From DATFNI01 sp963787205 (GTDB lineage Bacteria; Bacteroidota; Rhodothermia; Balneolales; DATFMH01), in contig CAWBCD010000009.1 of the NCBI GenBank assembly GCA_963787205.1, positions 1-64,000 on the forward strand: a DNA stretch of 64,000 bases, given 5' to 3'. Made by a program: the position numbers and the translations under genes. The notes beneath the pieces were generated by a model that saw only the letters and a list, made by a program, of their open reading frames with translations, did not search any database and was not told where the DNA came from. Below, piece after piece: positions 17,350 through 25,912 of the stretch; the first letter of the stretch is position 1, and every line of letters starts with the position of its first letter.

Positions 17350-17847
17350 ATGGATATTTCCCGGTTAGGAGATCAAAATAAACATATTGAACAACATAGG
17401 TTTCAGTCGGATCTGAATCCGGTTGGTAAGACGAATGCAATGGCATCCACAGATGCACCAGATTCCGTTCAATTTACACCCTCTCGTAGCGATAGTATAG
17501 AATTGTCAAGCGGATCATTTAATAAAGAAATCGATTTTGCTCAAAAAGTTTACAGCAATCTCAATTCTCAGGGTTCTGAAACCGTGAGGAGAGCTAAATC
17601 GAACATCCAGAATGGGAGTTATGATCTTAGCAACCCCAAAGTTGCAGATAAAGTCGTTAATGGTTTAGCCGGTGATATTACAGGAAGTTCAGCTCCAGGC
17701 ACGACCGCTGCAAGTTCATCCGAAGAAGCGGGTGAAACAGCCGCTAATCAGACCAAGCTCGAGGAAATAAGGGAAAAGGTTAAAAATAACCAGGATGTGC
17801 TAAACACCGTAGCACAGCGTCTGTATAAATCTATCTCAAAAATCTGA
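17350..17847 (+). CDS. FlgM-like protein (candidate anti-sigma-28 factor)
   Basis: A 165-aa protein. The middle part resembles the FlgM sigma-binding region: DSIELSSGSFN, then IDFAQKVYSNL and IQNGSYDLSNPKVADKVVNGL, comparable with the FlgM pattern of a short helix, I-x-x-G-x-Y-x-V-D-x-x-K-V-A-D-K. A second helical stretch with NTVAQRLYKSI closes the protein. It is longer than classical FlgM (about 95 aa) and the match is partial. Sigma-28-like sites at 13539 and 21573 make an anti-sigma-28 factor expected. It starts 5 nt after the preceding gene. Confidence 0.55.
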   Translation: MDISRLGDQNKHIEQHRFQSDLNPVGKTNAMASTDAPDSVQFTPSRSDSIELSSGSFNKEIDFAQKVYSNLNSQGSETVRRAKSNIQNGSYDLSNPKVADKVVNGLAGDITGSSAPGTTAASSSEEAGETAANQTKLEEIREKVKNNQDVLNTVAQRLYKSISKI

Positions 17848-17919
17848 CGTCGGTAATAGATATAAACCTTTTCAAAACGTACCTTATTATGCAAAAACAA
17901 CAGCTAATAAGGAACGGCC

Positions 17920-19332
17920 TTGAAAGGGAGAATTTTTGTTGTCGACGATGAAACATTGATGCTGCAGTACCTCAAGAAGCAGCTGGAGTCAAATGGTTAT
18001 GAGGTGAAAGGATTTGATTCACCTCAGGATGCCTTTGAGGAACTCAATGGGGAAAATGTTGATCTGGTTATTTCCGACGTAAAGATGCCTGGTGTTACAG
18101 GAGATGAAGTTCTGGATCACGTCAAGAGACACCATCCCAACGTCGGCGTTATTCTAATCACGGGTTTTGGAAGTATCAATCATGCCGTTAATGCAGTTCG
18201 CAAAGGTGCTTTTGATTATATCACCAAACCGTTTGGTGGCGCCGAAATTACTGCACGAGTCAATAGATTCTTTAAACACCGGGACGAAACCGGTAATGTG
18301 AGTTTTGAAGGGAACACACTGGAGGCCCCCAAAACTGCCCGGCCGGCTCCGGATAAAGGAAATGTTTTGGAGACCGGTCGTTATGAGGCTAAATTAATCG
18401 GCAATGATCCCAAAATGCAGAACCTGTTGAATGCGTTGCCTCAGATTGCCCAAAACGAAGCACCTATACTGATACAGGGTGAGAGCGGGACCGGAAAAGA
18501 GGTTTTTGCCTCATTGATCCATTATAACAGTGAGCGAACGGATGGTCCCTATGTGAAAATTAACTGCGCCAATCTGCCGCGGGAGTTAGTTGAGAGTACC
18601 TTGTTTGGACATGTGAAGGGGGCTTTTACCGGTGCTATTTCCGACGCTAAAGGAGCGTTTGATGAGGCACAGGGCGGGACATTACTGCTGGATGAAATCA
18701 CCGAAATAGAGTTGTCTGTGCAAGCGAAACTCCTCCGTGTTCTGCAAGAAAGAGAATTCAAGCGCGTCGGAAGTCAGAAAGAAATTAAATCGGATGTACG
18801 GATCATTGCTACCAGCAACCGAAATATAGGTGAGGCTATTCGTGAGGGTTCTTTTCGAAAAGATTTGTATTACCGTCTGAGTGTTTTCCCCATCTCAATT
18901 CCGCCACTTAGAGAACGTCGCGATGATATCCCTTTACTTGCTGAATATTTCTGCGATAAATATGTTCATGTAAATGGATTATCTGAAAAGAAAATTTCCG
19001 GTGATCTCATGGACTATATGAAAAACCAGGAATGGAAAGGGAACGTGCGCGAACTTGAAAACCTGCTTTATCGTGGTGTTATCATGTCCGGTAAATCTCC
19101 GGAAATAACGGTGGATCATGTTCGTAATGTTCTGTTCGATCAGGTTGATGCCTCTTTTCGGGATGAAGTAGCTGAGGAACTGCCACTTTTACCGATTGAA
19201 GAGATGGAGTTGAAGCTGATTCAAAAAGCCCTTCAGAGGACCAATGGAAATCAGAAAGAAGCAGCTCGTTTGCTCGGCATCTCTGACAGAACCATTCGAA
19301 ATAAACTGAAGAAAATTAGTGACGAAGAATAG
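17920..19332 (+). CDS. NtrC-family sigma-54 response regulator (FlrC/FlgR-like)
   Basis: A 470-aa activator of sigma-54 RNA polymerase. The receiver domain at 1-120 has phosphoacceptor D53 (VISDVKMPG) and K103 (ITKPF). The AAA+ domain at about 160-390 has Walker A GESGTGKE (187-194), the sigma-54 contact loop GAFTGA (234-239), Walker B GGTLLLDEI and ERRDDIPLL. The Fis-type helix-turn-helix is at 430-470 (RTNGNQKEAARLLGISDRTI). The start is TTG, the first codon that keeps the complete receiver strand. Its place between filament and chemotaxis genes, and the sigma-54-like site at flgF, suggest it governs the flagellar hierarchy. No cognate kinase is seen in the window. Confidence 0.88.
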   Translation: MKGRIFVVDDETLMLQYLKKQLESNGYEVKGFDSPQDAFEELNGENVDLVISDVKMPGVTGDEVLDHVKRHHPNVGVILITGFGSINHAVNAVRKGAFDYITKPFGGAEITARVNRFFKHRDETGNVSFEGNTLEAPKTARPAPDKGNVLETGRYEAKLIGNDPKMQNLLNALPQIAQNEAPILIQGESGTGKEVFASLIHYNSERTDGPYVKINCANLPRELVESTLFGHVKGAFTGAISDAKGAFDEAQGGTLLLDEITEIELSVQAKLLRVLQEREFKRVGSQKEIKSDVRIIATSNRNIGEAIREGSFRKDLYYRLSVFPISIPPLRERRDDIPLLAEYFCDKYVHVNGLSEKKISGDLMDYMKNQEWKGNVRELENLLYRGVIMSGKSPEITVDHVRNVLFDQVDASFRDEVAEELPLLPIEEMELKLIQKALQRTNGNQKEAARLLGISDRTIRNKLKKISDEE

Positions 19333-19425
19333 AAACAATAACTTTCTGATAGCGAATCTTCATTAAAATTTCTGGTTGTTTCAAGAAGGCCTTTACCCCG
19401 GATCATAAAATTACAGACTGGCCTT

Positions 19426-19463
19426 GAATTCAAAATTCATAATTCAAAATTTATAATTTAAAA
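19426..19463. repeat. AT-rich dispersed repeat (copy 1)
   Basis: Runs of TTCAAAATT/TATAATT directly abut the cheA start. AATTCAAAATTTATAATT is shared exactly with the copy at 55055-55094, which lies just downstream of frr. Confidence 0.5.
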
Positions 19464-19466
19464 CCG

Positions 19467-21575
19467 GTGCCTCAGGAACAAGGCGATATTATTAATCGTA
19501 TTGCCGAAACAACGGTAATGCTGGCCGACGCCGACATACCAACGCTCGGTACAATTTTAAGAGATCTTGATCAGCTTAATCAGGATGACCTGAGCCAGGA
19601 AATTGAGTGGGTGCGGCAGGCAGCCGAATCACTGGTCCTCGGAGAAATCGACGATGTACAGGCCGGACTCGATGAATTAAATCGTACTGTCGAGGAACTC
19701 CAGATTGCGTTTGCTAACCCGCATTATGCGTCCATGGATGAGCGTCAGGCCAAACGGCAGCGTCTTGAGAAGGAGAACAATACGGATGCGTCGGGCTCAG
19801 AGATAAATGCCTTACCACTTGATGACGAAGAAGAGGCAGTCAGTAGTTCCGTGAAACGGGATTCCAGCGACGAGATGAAGGCGAATTATGAAGCACTGCT
19901 CAACTCAATTCGGGAAGATGAGACCGTTTACAGGGAGTTTATCGATGAGGCCGTTCTGAATCTTGAAGAAGTTGAGCATCATCTTTTATCATTGGAGGCA
20001 TCACCGGAAGATGCATCCTTAATCGACGCCATCTTTCGTCCCTTCCATACAATCAAAGGAGTTGCCGGTTTTTTGAATCTGGTTGAGATTAACAAACTGT
20101 CGCATCTCTATGAAGACTTATTGGACGGGGTCAGACGTCATAAGGTCGTAGTCTCAAGGCAGTTGGTAGATCTGATTCTGGAAGGAGTCGATACCTTACG
20201 AAGATTAATCAGCGAATTATCCAAGGCGCTTGAACACAAGGTGACACCTGATTTTACGGTTAATGTTGAGATTTTCAGGGAAAAAATTCAGGAAGCACAG
20301 GATAATAACCGGGTCGCTCAGGCCAGCCTTAAAGAGTCTTCTACCCCCAAAAAAACTAAAGCCGATTCAGATAAGGGAACTGGAAGTAGCGGGAAGGATT
20401 CTGAATTTATACGTGATAGTTTTGTTCGTGTTGATATCAGGAAACTCGATCAACTTATAGATATGATCGGTGAGTTGGTGATTGTGCAGAATGTGCTGAC
20501 TGATGACAGGACGATCAGTAATAACAGTGATGAAAAGCTGCAACGGAATGTTACACAGCTAAAAAGGATAACAAACCAGCTGCGTGATCTTTCCACGTCT
20601 TTGCGCATGGTCCCGGTCAAAGATATATTTCTAAAGATGCAGCGCGTTGTGAGGGACCTGGGGCGTAAATCTGAGAAAAATATATCATTAGAGATTCATG
20701 GGGAATCTACCGAGATCGATCGCAGTATTGCCGATGAATTGTACGAACCACTGGTTCATATCATCCGCAACAATTGCGATCATGGCATAGAACCACCCGA
20801 TGAACGAATAAGCAGAGGGAAAGCACGCTCTGGTACGATTGTTCTTAATGCTTATCATCGTGCTGGTCGCGTGGTGATTGAGGTAAGCGACGATGGACGG
20901 GGTATCGATTTTGACGCAATTCGTGAGAAAGCCGTTGAGCGCGAAATCATTAAGCCTGACGAACAGGTTTCGCAACAGAAATTGCTGGATATCATTTTTA
21001 ATCCTGATTTTTCTACGAGCAAAACGGTTACAGAAATATCCGGCCGGGGAGTGGGGCTGGATGTTGTAAAACGAACTGTAAACAGGTTGAACGGTAACGT
21101 GGATGTACAGACTAAAAAGGGGGAGGGTGCAACCTTTACTATAAACCTGCCGCTTACCTTGGCTATGATCGACGGTGTAATCGTGGGGGTCGGTCAGGAG
21201 CGGTATATCCTGCCAAGCGTAAATGTAAGAGAAACATTTCGACCCAATAAAAATCAACACCGATATATCGCGGGTAAAGGTGAATTTTTGCTGATACGCG
21301 ATGAAATTCTTCCGCTTATACGATTGGGGCAGATCTTTGATATCGAGGGTGCCGCTAGTGAAATGGAGGATACCTTGGGTATTGTCATTGAGGCCGGAAA
21401 CAGAAAGGCGGTACTGCTGATTGACAGGCTGATCGATAAAAAAGTGCTCGTCATAAAATCTCTGGGAGAAAAACTTAGTCGTGTTTCCGGATTAGCGGGC
21501 GGGGCAATCCTGGGAGACGGACAAGTAGGATTGATAATCGATGTTGGAACATTAATGCCTCAGATTTCTATCTAA
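19467..21575 (+). CDS. cheA: Chemotaxis histidine kinase CheA
   Basis: A 702-aa kinase that phosphorylates CheY and CheB in receptor arrays. The HPt (P1) domain has phospho-histidine H194 in FHTIKGVAGF. P3 dimerisation helices start near 320 (VRIDKLDQLIDMIGELV-like, SLRMVPVKDIF). The P4 ATPase has an N box HIIRNNCDHGIEPP, DDGRGID and GRGVGLDVV. The P5 CheW-like domain covers about 560-700 (LAMIDGVIVGVGQERYILP). Unusually, P1 is preceded by about 160 residues without recognisable domain, acidic in part. The start is GTG 19467 with no clear ribosome site; a TAA lies in frame 24 nt upstream, inside the repeat. No separate P2 domain is evident. Confidence 0.95.
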   Translation: MPQEQGDIINRIAETTVMLADADIPTLGTILRDLDQLNQDDLSQEIEWVRQAAESLVLGEIDDVQAGLDELNRTVEELQIAFANPHYASMDERQAKRQRLEKENNTDASGSEINALPLDDEEEAVSSSVKRDSSDEMKANYEALLNSIREDETVYREFIDEAVLNLEEVEHHLLSLEASPEDASLIDAIFRPFHTIKGVAGFLNLVEINKLSHLYEDLLDGVRRHKVVVSRQLVDLILEGVDTLRRLISELSKALEHKVTPDFTVNVEIFREKIQEAQDNNRVAQASLKESSTPKKTKADSDKGTGSSGKDSEFIRDSFVRVDIRKLDQLIDMIGELVIVQNVLTDDRTISNNSDEKLQRNVTQLKRITNQLRDLSTSLRMVPVKDIFLKMQRVVRDLGRKSEKNISLEIHGESTEIDRSIADELYEPLVHIIRNNCDHGIEPPDERISRGKARSGTIVLNAYHRAGRVVIEVSDDGRGIDFDAIREKAVEREIIKPDEQVSQQKLLDIIFNPDFSTSKTVTEISGRGVGLDVVKRTVNRLNGNVDVQTKKGEGATFTINLPLTLAMIDGVIVGVGQERYILPSVNVRETFRPNKNQHRYIAGKGEFLLIRDEILPLIRLGQIFDIEGAASEMEDTLGIVIEAGNRKAVLLIDRLIDKKVLVIKSLGEKLSRVSGLAGGAILGDGQVGLIIDVGTLMPQISI

Positions 21576-21599
21576 AAGAGTAGGTACTAATGTCGATAA
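21573..21599 (+). promoter_or_regulatory. Sigma-28-type promoter upstream of cheW
   Basis: TAAA (21573-21576), exactly 15 nt, then GTCGATAA (21592-21599): one mismatch to the FliA consensus TAAA-N15-GCCGATAA. It overlaps the cheA stop and lies about 90 nt before the cheW ATG. Confidence 0.7.
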
Positions 21600-21687
21600 G
21601 ATGAGTATTGGTAATTCTGGGCAGTGTATGTCACAGTTTTGCTGATTCAATTGAGGTCGACAGCAGAGTAGCACAATAGATCTTCCC

Positions 21688-22251
21688 ATGGATAAAAAAG
21701 ATAATGTCAAGAAGTCGTCAAAAACAGAAGAAACATCTGATTTGAATAGAAATTTGGATATTCAACTCGGAAAGTATCTGACTTTTAGTATAGACGGGGA
21801 GACCTATGGCATCTATGTGATGAAGGTGCTGGAGATTGTGGGTATAATTGAGATGACTCGTGTACCGAGAACACCGGATTTTGTGAGAGGTATTATAAAT
21901 CTGAGAGGAAAGGTAATCCCTGTTCTGGATCTAAAAAAAAGATTCAATGCCGGATCAGTATCGGAAACCGCACGTACACCCATCATCATTGTGGAAGTAA
22001 AATCCGGGGAAAAGATAAGTGCTATGGGTTTGCTGGTTGACCATGTTTCGGAGGTGATGGTTGTGACCAATGAGAATTTGGAGCCTATGCCCTCTTTTGG
22101 CATTGAACTGAATACGGAATTCATTGAGGGACTTGCTCGCTTCGACGACGAAGTCGTCACCCTTCTCAATATCGATCGCATACTTACGAACACTGAAATG
22201 ATCGATATTCGAAAAGTCAAAAAACAAATGGTAGCTGCGGCGGAGGATTGA
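21688..22251 (+). CDS. cheW: Chemotaxis coupling protein CheW
   Basis: A 187-aa coupling protein linking receptors to CheA. A charged N-terminal leader of about 28 residues precedes the CheW fold: QLGKYLTFSIDGETYGIYV, TRVPRTPDFVRGIINLRGKV, PVLDLKKRF, GLLVDHVSEVM, and FIEGLARFDDEVVTLLNID at the C-terminus. It overlaps cheR by one base (TGATG), so the two are translationally coupled. Confidence 0.95.
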   Translation: MDKKDNVKKSSKTEETSDLNRNLDIQLGKYLTFSIDGETYGIYVMKVLEIVGIIEMTRVPRTPDFVRGIINLRGKVIPVLDLKKRFNAGSVSETARTPIIIVEVKSGEKISAMGLLVDHVSEVMVVTNENLEPMPSFGIELNTEFIEGLARFDDEVVTLLNIDRILTNTEMIDIRKVKKQMVAAAED

Positions 22252-23129
22252 TGGAGACAAAAGAGCTCACAAAGACTCCGGTTATAAATCAGTTGACAGA
22301 TGTCCAGTTTGCTTATTTGCAGGATCTCGTTTATCGGAAAATGGGGATCCGTCTGACACCTATTAAAAAAATGATGGTCCAGAACAGACTTGGCCGTATT
22401 GTCAGAAGATCCATGGAAATCAGCGATTTATCCACATTGATACGCGTTGTCAGAAGAGATGAGAATGGGGCGATGGCTCAGTCGGTATACGATGCGATAG
22501 CTACGAATCATACCTTCTTCTTCCGTGAAATGAACCACTTTAAGTATCTCTCGCTTCACTTTTTGCCCGAGCTGTTAAATGAAAGTAAAAATAAAGAAAA
22601 GGATCTCAGAATATGGAGTGCGGCTTGTTCGACTGGTCAGGAAGCATATAGTTTGGCCGTAACGATTGAGGAATTTAAGAAAAAACACAACGCCGAAAAC
22701 TTAACCTATGAAATTTTAGCGTCTGATATCTCTCATACTGTTCTGGATATCGCTGACAGTGGGATCTACCCGGCTGAGGCGATCAGCAGGTTTCAATACC
22801 ATATCACAAAAAATTATTTTCAAAAGGGTATTGGATCTTTTCAGAATATGATTAGGGTTAAGAAAGAATTAGGCTCAAACATCAGGTTTATCAGACATAA
22901 CTTAATGGATTCGTTGCCCACGGCGGAATCATTCGATATTGTCTTTTGCCGGAATGTGATGATCTATTTTGATACCGAATCCAAAGCCAAATTGCTTGAA
23001 AACATAAAAAAAGTGATTAAGCCGGGAGGCTATCTTTTTATCGGACACTCGGAAAGTTTGCATAACTCGACACAAGATTTTGAATTAGTTAATCCATCCG
23101 TATACCGGAATAACCTAACGGATAAGTAA
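22251..23129 (+). CDS. cheR: Chemotaxis methyltransferase CheR
   Basis: A SAM-dependent glutamate O-methyltransferase for chemoreceptors, about 292 aa. The N-terminal helical domain holds VYRKMGIRLTPIKKMMVQNRL. The Rossmann domain shows TNHTFFFRE, WSAACSTGQEAYSLAV (motif I), DISHTVLDIA, FDIVFCRNVMIYFD and PGGYLFIGHSESL. ATG 22251 is preferred over the in-frame TTG 22248 because GGAGG at 22242-22246 sits four bases before the ATG. Confidence 0.95.
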   Translation: METKELTKTPVINQLTDVQFAYLQDLVYRKMGIRLTPIKKMMVQNRLGRIVRRSMEISDLSTLIRVVRRDENGAMAQSVYDAIATNHTFFFREMNHFKYLSLHFLPELLNESKNKEKDLRIWSAACSTGQEAYSLAVTIEEFKKKHNAENLTYEILASDISHTVLDIADSGIYPAEAISRFQYHITKNYFQKGIGSFQNMIRVKKELGSNIRFIRHNLMDSLPTAESFDIVFCRNVMIYFDTESKAKLLENIKKVIKPGGYLFIGHSESLHNSTQDFELVNPSVYRNNLTDK

Positions 23130-23133
23130 TTAC

Positions 23134-23637
23134 TTGAATCAGAGGAAAATAGTCGGTTTGTCCGACATGAAAATGAGTGATAAACCCGGTGATGTATTGG
23201 TAACATATTCTCTGGGATCGTGCCTGGCTGTTGTTACATACGACAGAAAACAGCGGCGTGCAGGTCTTTTGCATGTGATGCTTCCGGACTCTGGTATCGA
23301 AAAAATGTCAAAATCGTCCATCACATTTAACCCTTTTAAATATGTTGATACGGGGGTCCCGGAGTTGTTCCGTAAACACTACAGATACGGTACCAATAAA
23401 AAGGATTTGTGCATCGGTGTATTTGGAGGTGCCCAGGTTTTTGACAGAGAAGATTATTTTAACATAGGTAAAAGAAATTACTTAGCACTGAGAAAACTCC
23501 TTTGGAAAGAAGGAGTCTTGATCAGTCATGAGAACGTTGGAAGTAATGTTCACCGAACAGTGAATGTTGATGTCAGTACTGGTATCATCACCCTGGACGT
23601 GAACAAAGAGAAGTTAATAACCTATCGATGTCTGTGA
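23134..23637 (+). CDS. cheD: Chemoreceptor glutamine deamidase CheD
   Basis: A 167-aa CheD. The catalytic triad is visible as T24 (VLVTYSLGSC), C30 and H47 (GLLHVMLP), with the usual spacing. CheD deamidates receptor glutamines and in Bacillus/Thermotoga also stimulates CheC-type phosphatases, fitting the CheX-like gene nearby. The start is TTG 23134; TTG at 23158 or ATG at 23167 would remove part of the conserved N-terminal strand. It starts 4 nt after cheR. Confidence 0.93.
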   Translation: MNQRKIVGLSDMKMSDKPGDVLVTYSLGSCLAVVTYDRKQRRAGLLHVMLPDSGIEKMSKSSITFNPFKYVDTGVPELFRKHYRYGTNKKDLCIGVFGGAQVFDREDYFNIGKRNYLALRKLLWKEGVLISHENVGSNVHRTVNVDVSTGIITLDVNKEKLITYRCL

Positions 23638-23687
23638 TGATGAAGAAAAACCATCGTAATATCCGGTAAGGCTGTAAGGTAACAAGG

Positions 23688-24077
23688 ATGGCATATAATA
23701 TTTTAATAGTCGACGACATGTCCATTATGCGCCAGGTAATGAAAATGACGGTGCAAATATCCGGCGTGGATTTAGGGGAGGTGTACGAGGCCGGAAATGG
23801 CATTGAAGCATTGGAGCAAGTTCGTGAACATTGGGTGGATCTGATCATAACAGATCTTAACATGCCGGAAATGGGCGGAATTGAATTAATCGAAAGCCTC
23901 AAAGAAGATGAGGTGCTGGTATCGATTCCAGTCATTGTGGTATCTATAGAAGGGCGTGATTCAGTTGTTAATCATGCCCTGGAACTCGGTGCATATACCT
24001 ATATCACGAAACCTTTCCGACCTGAAGTAATAAAAAATCATATTCTAAAGGCGTTGGGCTATGATATTCAAGAATGA
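23688..24077 (+). CDS. cheY: CheY-like single-domain response regulator
   Basis: A 129-aa receiver domain: acidic pair VDD (residues 8-10), phosphoacceptor D56 in IITDLNMPEMGG, S/T site VVSIEGRD and K in ITKPFRPE. There is no output domain. It probably carries the CheA signal to the flagellar switch or to CheB-type adaptation. It overlaps the next gene by 17 nt. A second CheY is encoded at 26624-27052. Confidence 0.93.
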   Translation: MAYNILIVDDMSIMRQVMKMTVQISGVDLGEVYEAGNGIEALEQVREHWVDLIITDLNMPEMGGIELIESLKEDEVLVSIPVIVVSIEGRDSVVNHALELGAYTYITKPFRPEVIKNHILKALGYDIQE

Positions 24078-24525
24078 ATCCACACTCTTAGCTGTACTTC
24101 ATGAAATCATGGCAGAGATGTTTTTCATCTTTCCTGATATGGATGATAATGGGAGTCCTACACAATTTATAGAATCTTTTAATGCTCATTATTGTACGAG
24201 CATCGATTACGGAAATGGTGATTTCTTATTTTTTGAGTGGGACCGGAATATACTGAGTAGCATGGCAGCCAATTTTTTGGGAGCTGAACAAGGTGAAGTT
24301 ACAGACGCTCAAATTCAGTCGATGGCACTGGAAGCAACCAACGTTATCGGCGGGAGATATTTAGTATTAGTTGATCCTGATAAGAAGCGTTCTTTGTCAC
24401 TTCCTCATTTGTTGCGGGGAAAAGAGATTGAAACATACAAAAGCAAATCCCCGATAATGCACGTTGGTTTTGTCAGCGATGAAAAGCGTTGTTCGTTACG
24501 AGTTTCGGCTTACCATATAAGGTAA
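24061..24525 (+). CDS. CheX-like CheY-P phosphatase
   Basis: A 154-aa protein with a CheC/CheX/FliY-type fold. The core motif is ALEATNVIGGRY, giving E91 and N94 in the E-x-x-N arrangement that inserts into the CheY active site. It has only one such motif, as CheX does. It overlaps the end of cheY by 17 nt, which supports a CheY-P phosphatase role. CheX enzymes usually act as dimers in the cytoplasm. Confidence 0.75.
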   Translation: MIFKNESTLLAVLHEIMAEMFFIFPDMDDNGSPTQFIESFNAHYCTSIDYGNGDFLFFEWDRNILSSMAANFLGAEQGEVTDAQIQSMALEATNVIGGRYLVLVDPDKKRSLSLPHLLRGKEIETYKSKSPIMHVGFVSDEKRCSLRVSAYHIR

Positions 24526-24547
24526 TCTTCTTAACAAAAACAACTGA

Positions 24548-25621
24548 GTGAAAAAAGTACTGATTGTCGACGATTCAGCTGTTTTTCGGAAGTTTCTCTC
24601 CGAGGAATTAAACCGATATCCGGATATTGAGGTTGTGGCCACAGCCTCAGATCCCTATGTAGCCAGAGATAAGCTGGTTCGGCTTAATCCTGATGTGATA
24701 ACGATGGATGTGGAGATGCCGCGCATGGACGGTATAACTTTTCTCCGGAAGGTCATGCGTTACTATCCTAAGCCAGTGATTATCCTTAGCGCTGTCACGA
24801 AAAACAACAGTCCCCATGCCCTGGAAGCCATGGAGGCCGGTGCTGTTGAGGTAATGCTAAAGCCAAAAGATGCTGAAAGTATCGATCCTTTCTTACAGCA
24901 GCTGATCAGGTCGATACGACAAGCACCACGCATCAAAATATCCAATTTACAGCAGCAGTCACTAAAAGAGAGTGATTTTCCGGATGGTGGGATGGATTCT
25001 TCGTTAAAGGAGGCTGATGTAAGGAATAAGATGGTTGCAATAGGCGCGTCAACTGGTGGAACAGAGGCTCTTAAATATATTATGCAACGGATGCCGGCAC
25101 ATAGCCCTGCGGTGTTAATTGTTCAGCACATGCCCGCATATTTCACAAGTTCATTTGCAGAGAGACTGAATGAAATATCAGCAATGGAAGTAAAGGAAGC
25201 CAGGGATGGAGACAGGGTAGAACCAGGCAAGGCATTTGTGGCTCCTGGAGATCATCATTTGATGCTGCGTAAAGTCGATGATGGATATGAAATCATAATT
25301 AGACAGGGTCCGCTTGTAAATCAGCACAGGCCATCTGTCGATGTGTTGTTCAAGTCAATATCACGCTTTGAGGCTGCCAATACAGTGTCTGTCCTTCTGA
25401 CAGGCATGGGCAAAGACGGGGCGGTTGGATTATTGAACCTGAGAAAAGCCGGGGGGACAACGATCGCCCAAAGCCAGAGAACATGTGTGGTCTACGGTAT
25501 GCCTGGCTATGCCGTTCAAATAGGCGCAGCAGATTACATAGAAGATTTGGGAAATATTCCTTCGCGTATAATCGATGTATTGCAGCAACAATCGACTAGT
25601 AATACTACTACAAACGGATAA
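24548..25621 (+). CDS. cheB: Chemotaxis response regulator methylesterase CheB
   Basis: A 357-aa protein-glutamate methylesterase/deamidase. The receiver domain has D54 (ITMDVEMPRMDG). The catalytic domain has the triad S168 (AIGASTGGTEAL), H194 (VQHMPAYF) and D290 (GMGKDGAVG). The start is GTG 24548, giving MKKVLIVDDSAVFR. It completes the cheW-R-D-Y-X-B string. Confidence 0.95.
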   Translation: MKKVLIVDDSAVFRKFLSEELNRYPDIEVVATASDPYVARDKLVRLNPDVITMDVEMPRMDGITFLRKVMRYYPKPVIILSAVTKNNSPHALEAMEAGAVEVMLKPKDAESIDPFLQQLIRSIRQAPRIKISNLQQQSLKESDFPDGGMDSSLKEADVRNKMVAIGASTGGTEALKYIMQRMPAHSPAVLIVQHMPAYFTSSFAERLNEISAMEVKEARDGDRVEPGKAFVAPGDHHLMLRKVDDGYEIIIRQGPLVNQHRPSVDVLFKSISRFEAANTVSVLLTGMGKDGAVGLLNLRKAGGTTIAQSQRTCVVYGMPGYAVQIGAADYIEDLGNIPSRIIDVLQQQSTSNTTTNG

Positions 25622-25671
25622 TTTACTTCTGAGCCGCGTAGGATCCTTAAGAGGGAATGGTCAGGGTTTAG

Positions 25672-25857
25672 CAGGATGACGAGATCCGGGCAATCGAGGT
25701 CGTTTATTCAAGAAAATTCTCAGAAAGCAGACTCTCCGGAGGAAATATATTTCCAGGTCCGAATGGAAATATTATCACCGAATTAAGACATGAATCAAAG
25801 GAATTCCTGAGTTCATGGCTTCCTGATCGGAGTGAATTGACGCAGACGGATTTTTAG
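25672..25857 (+). other. 61-codon open frame without a start codon (possible gene remnant)
   Basis: Between the cheB and cheZ stop codons, the frame from 25672 to the TAG at 25855 is open for 61 codons and reads like protein (SGGNIFPGPNGNII, HESKEFLSSWLPDRSE). It has no ATG/GTG start and is preceded by TAG at 25669; four codons further up is ATGGTCAGGGTT. It may be a decayed gene end or chance. Apart from this the 291-bp gap holds nothing recognisable. Confidence 0.25.
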
Positions 25858-25912
25858 ACGTTTTCCAATGCCACATTGCATATTGGCTCTGGTCAAGAGG
25901 AGGTCAAAAAAA

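Noticed and set aside
20688..21260. Minus-strand 190-codon open frame inside cheA
   Set aside because: It is a shadow of the CheA ATPase domain region, which is fully conserved on the plus strand.
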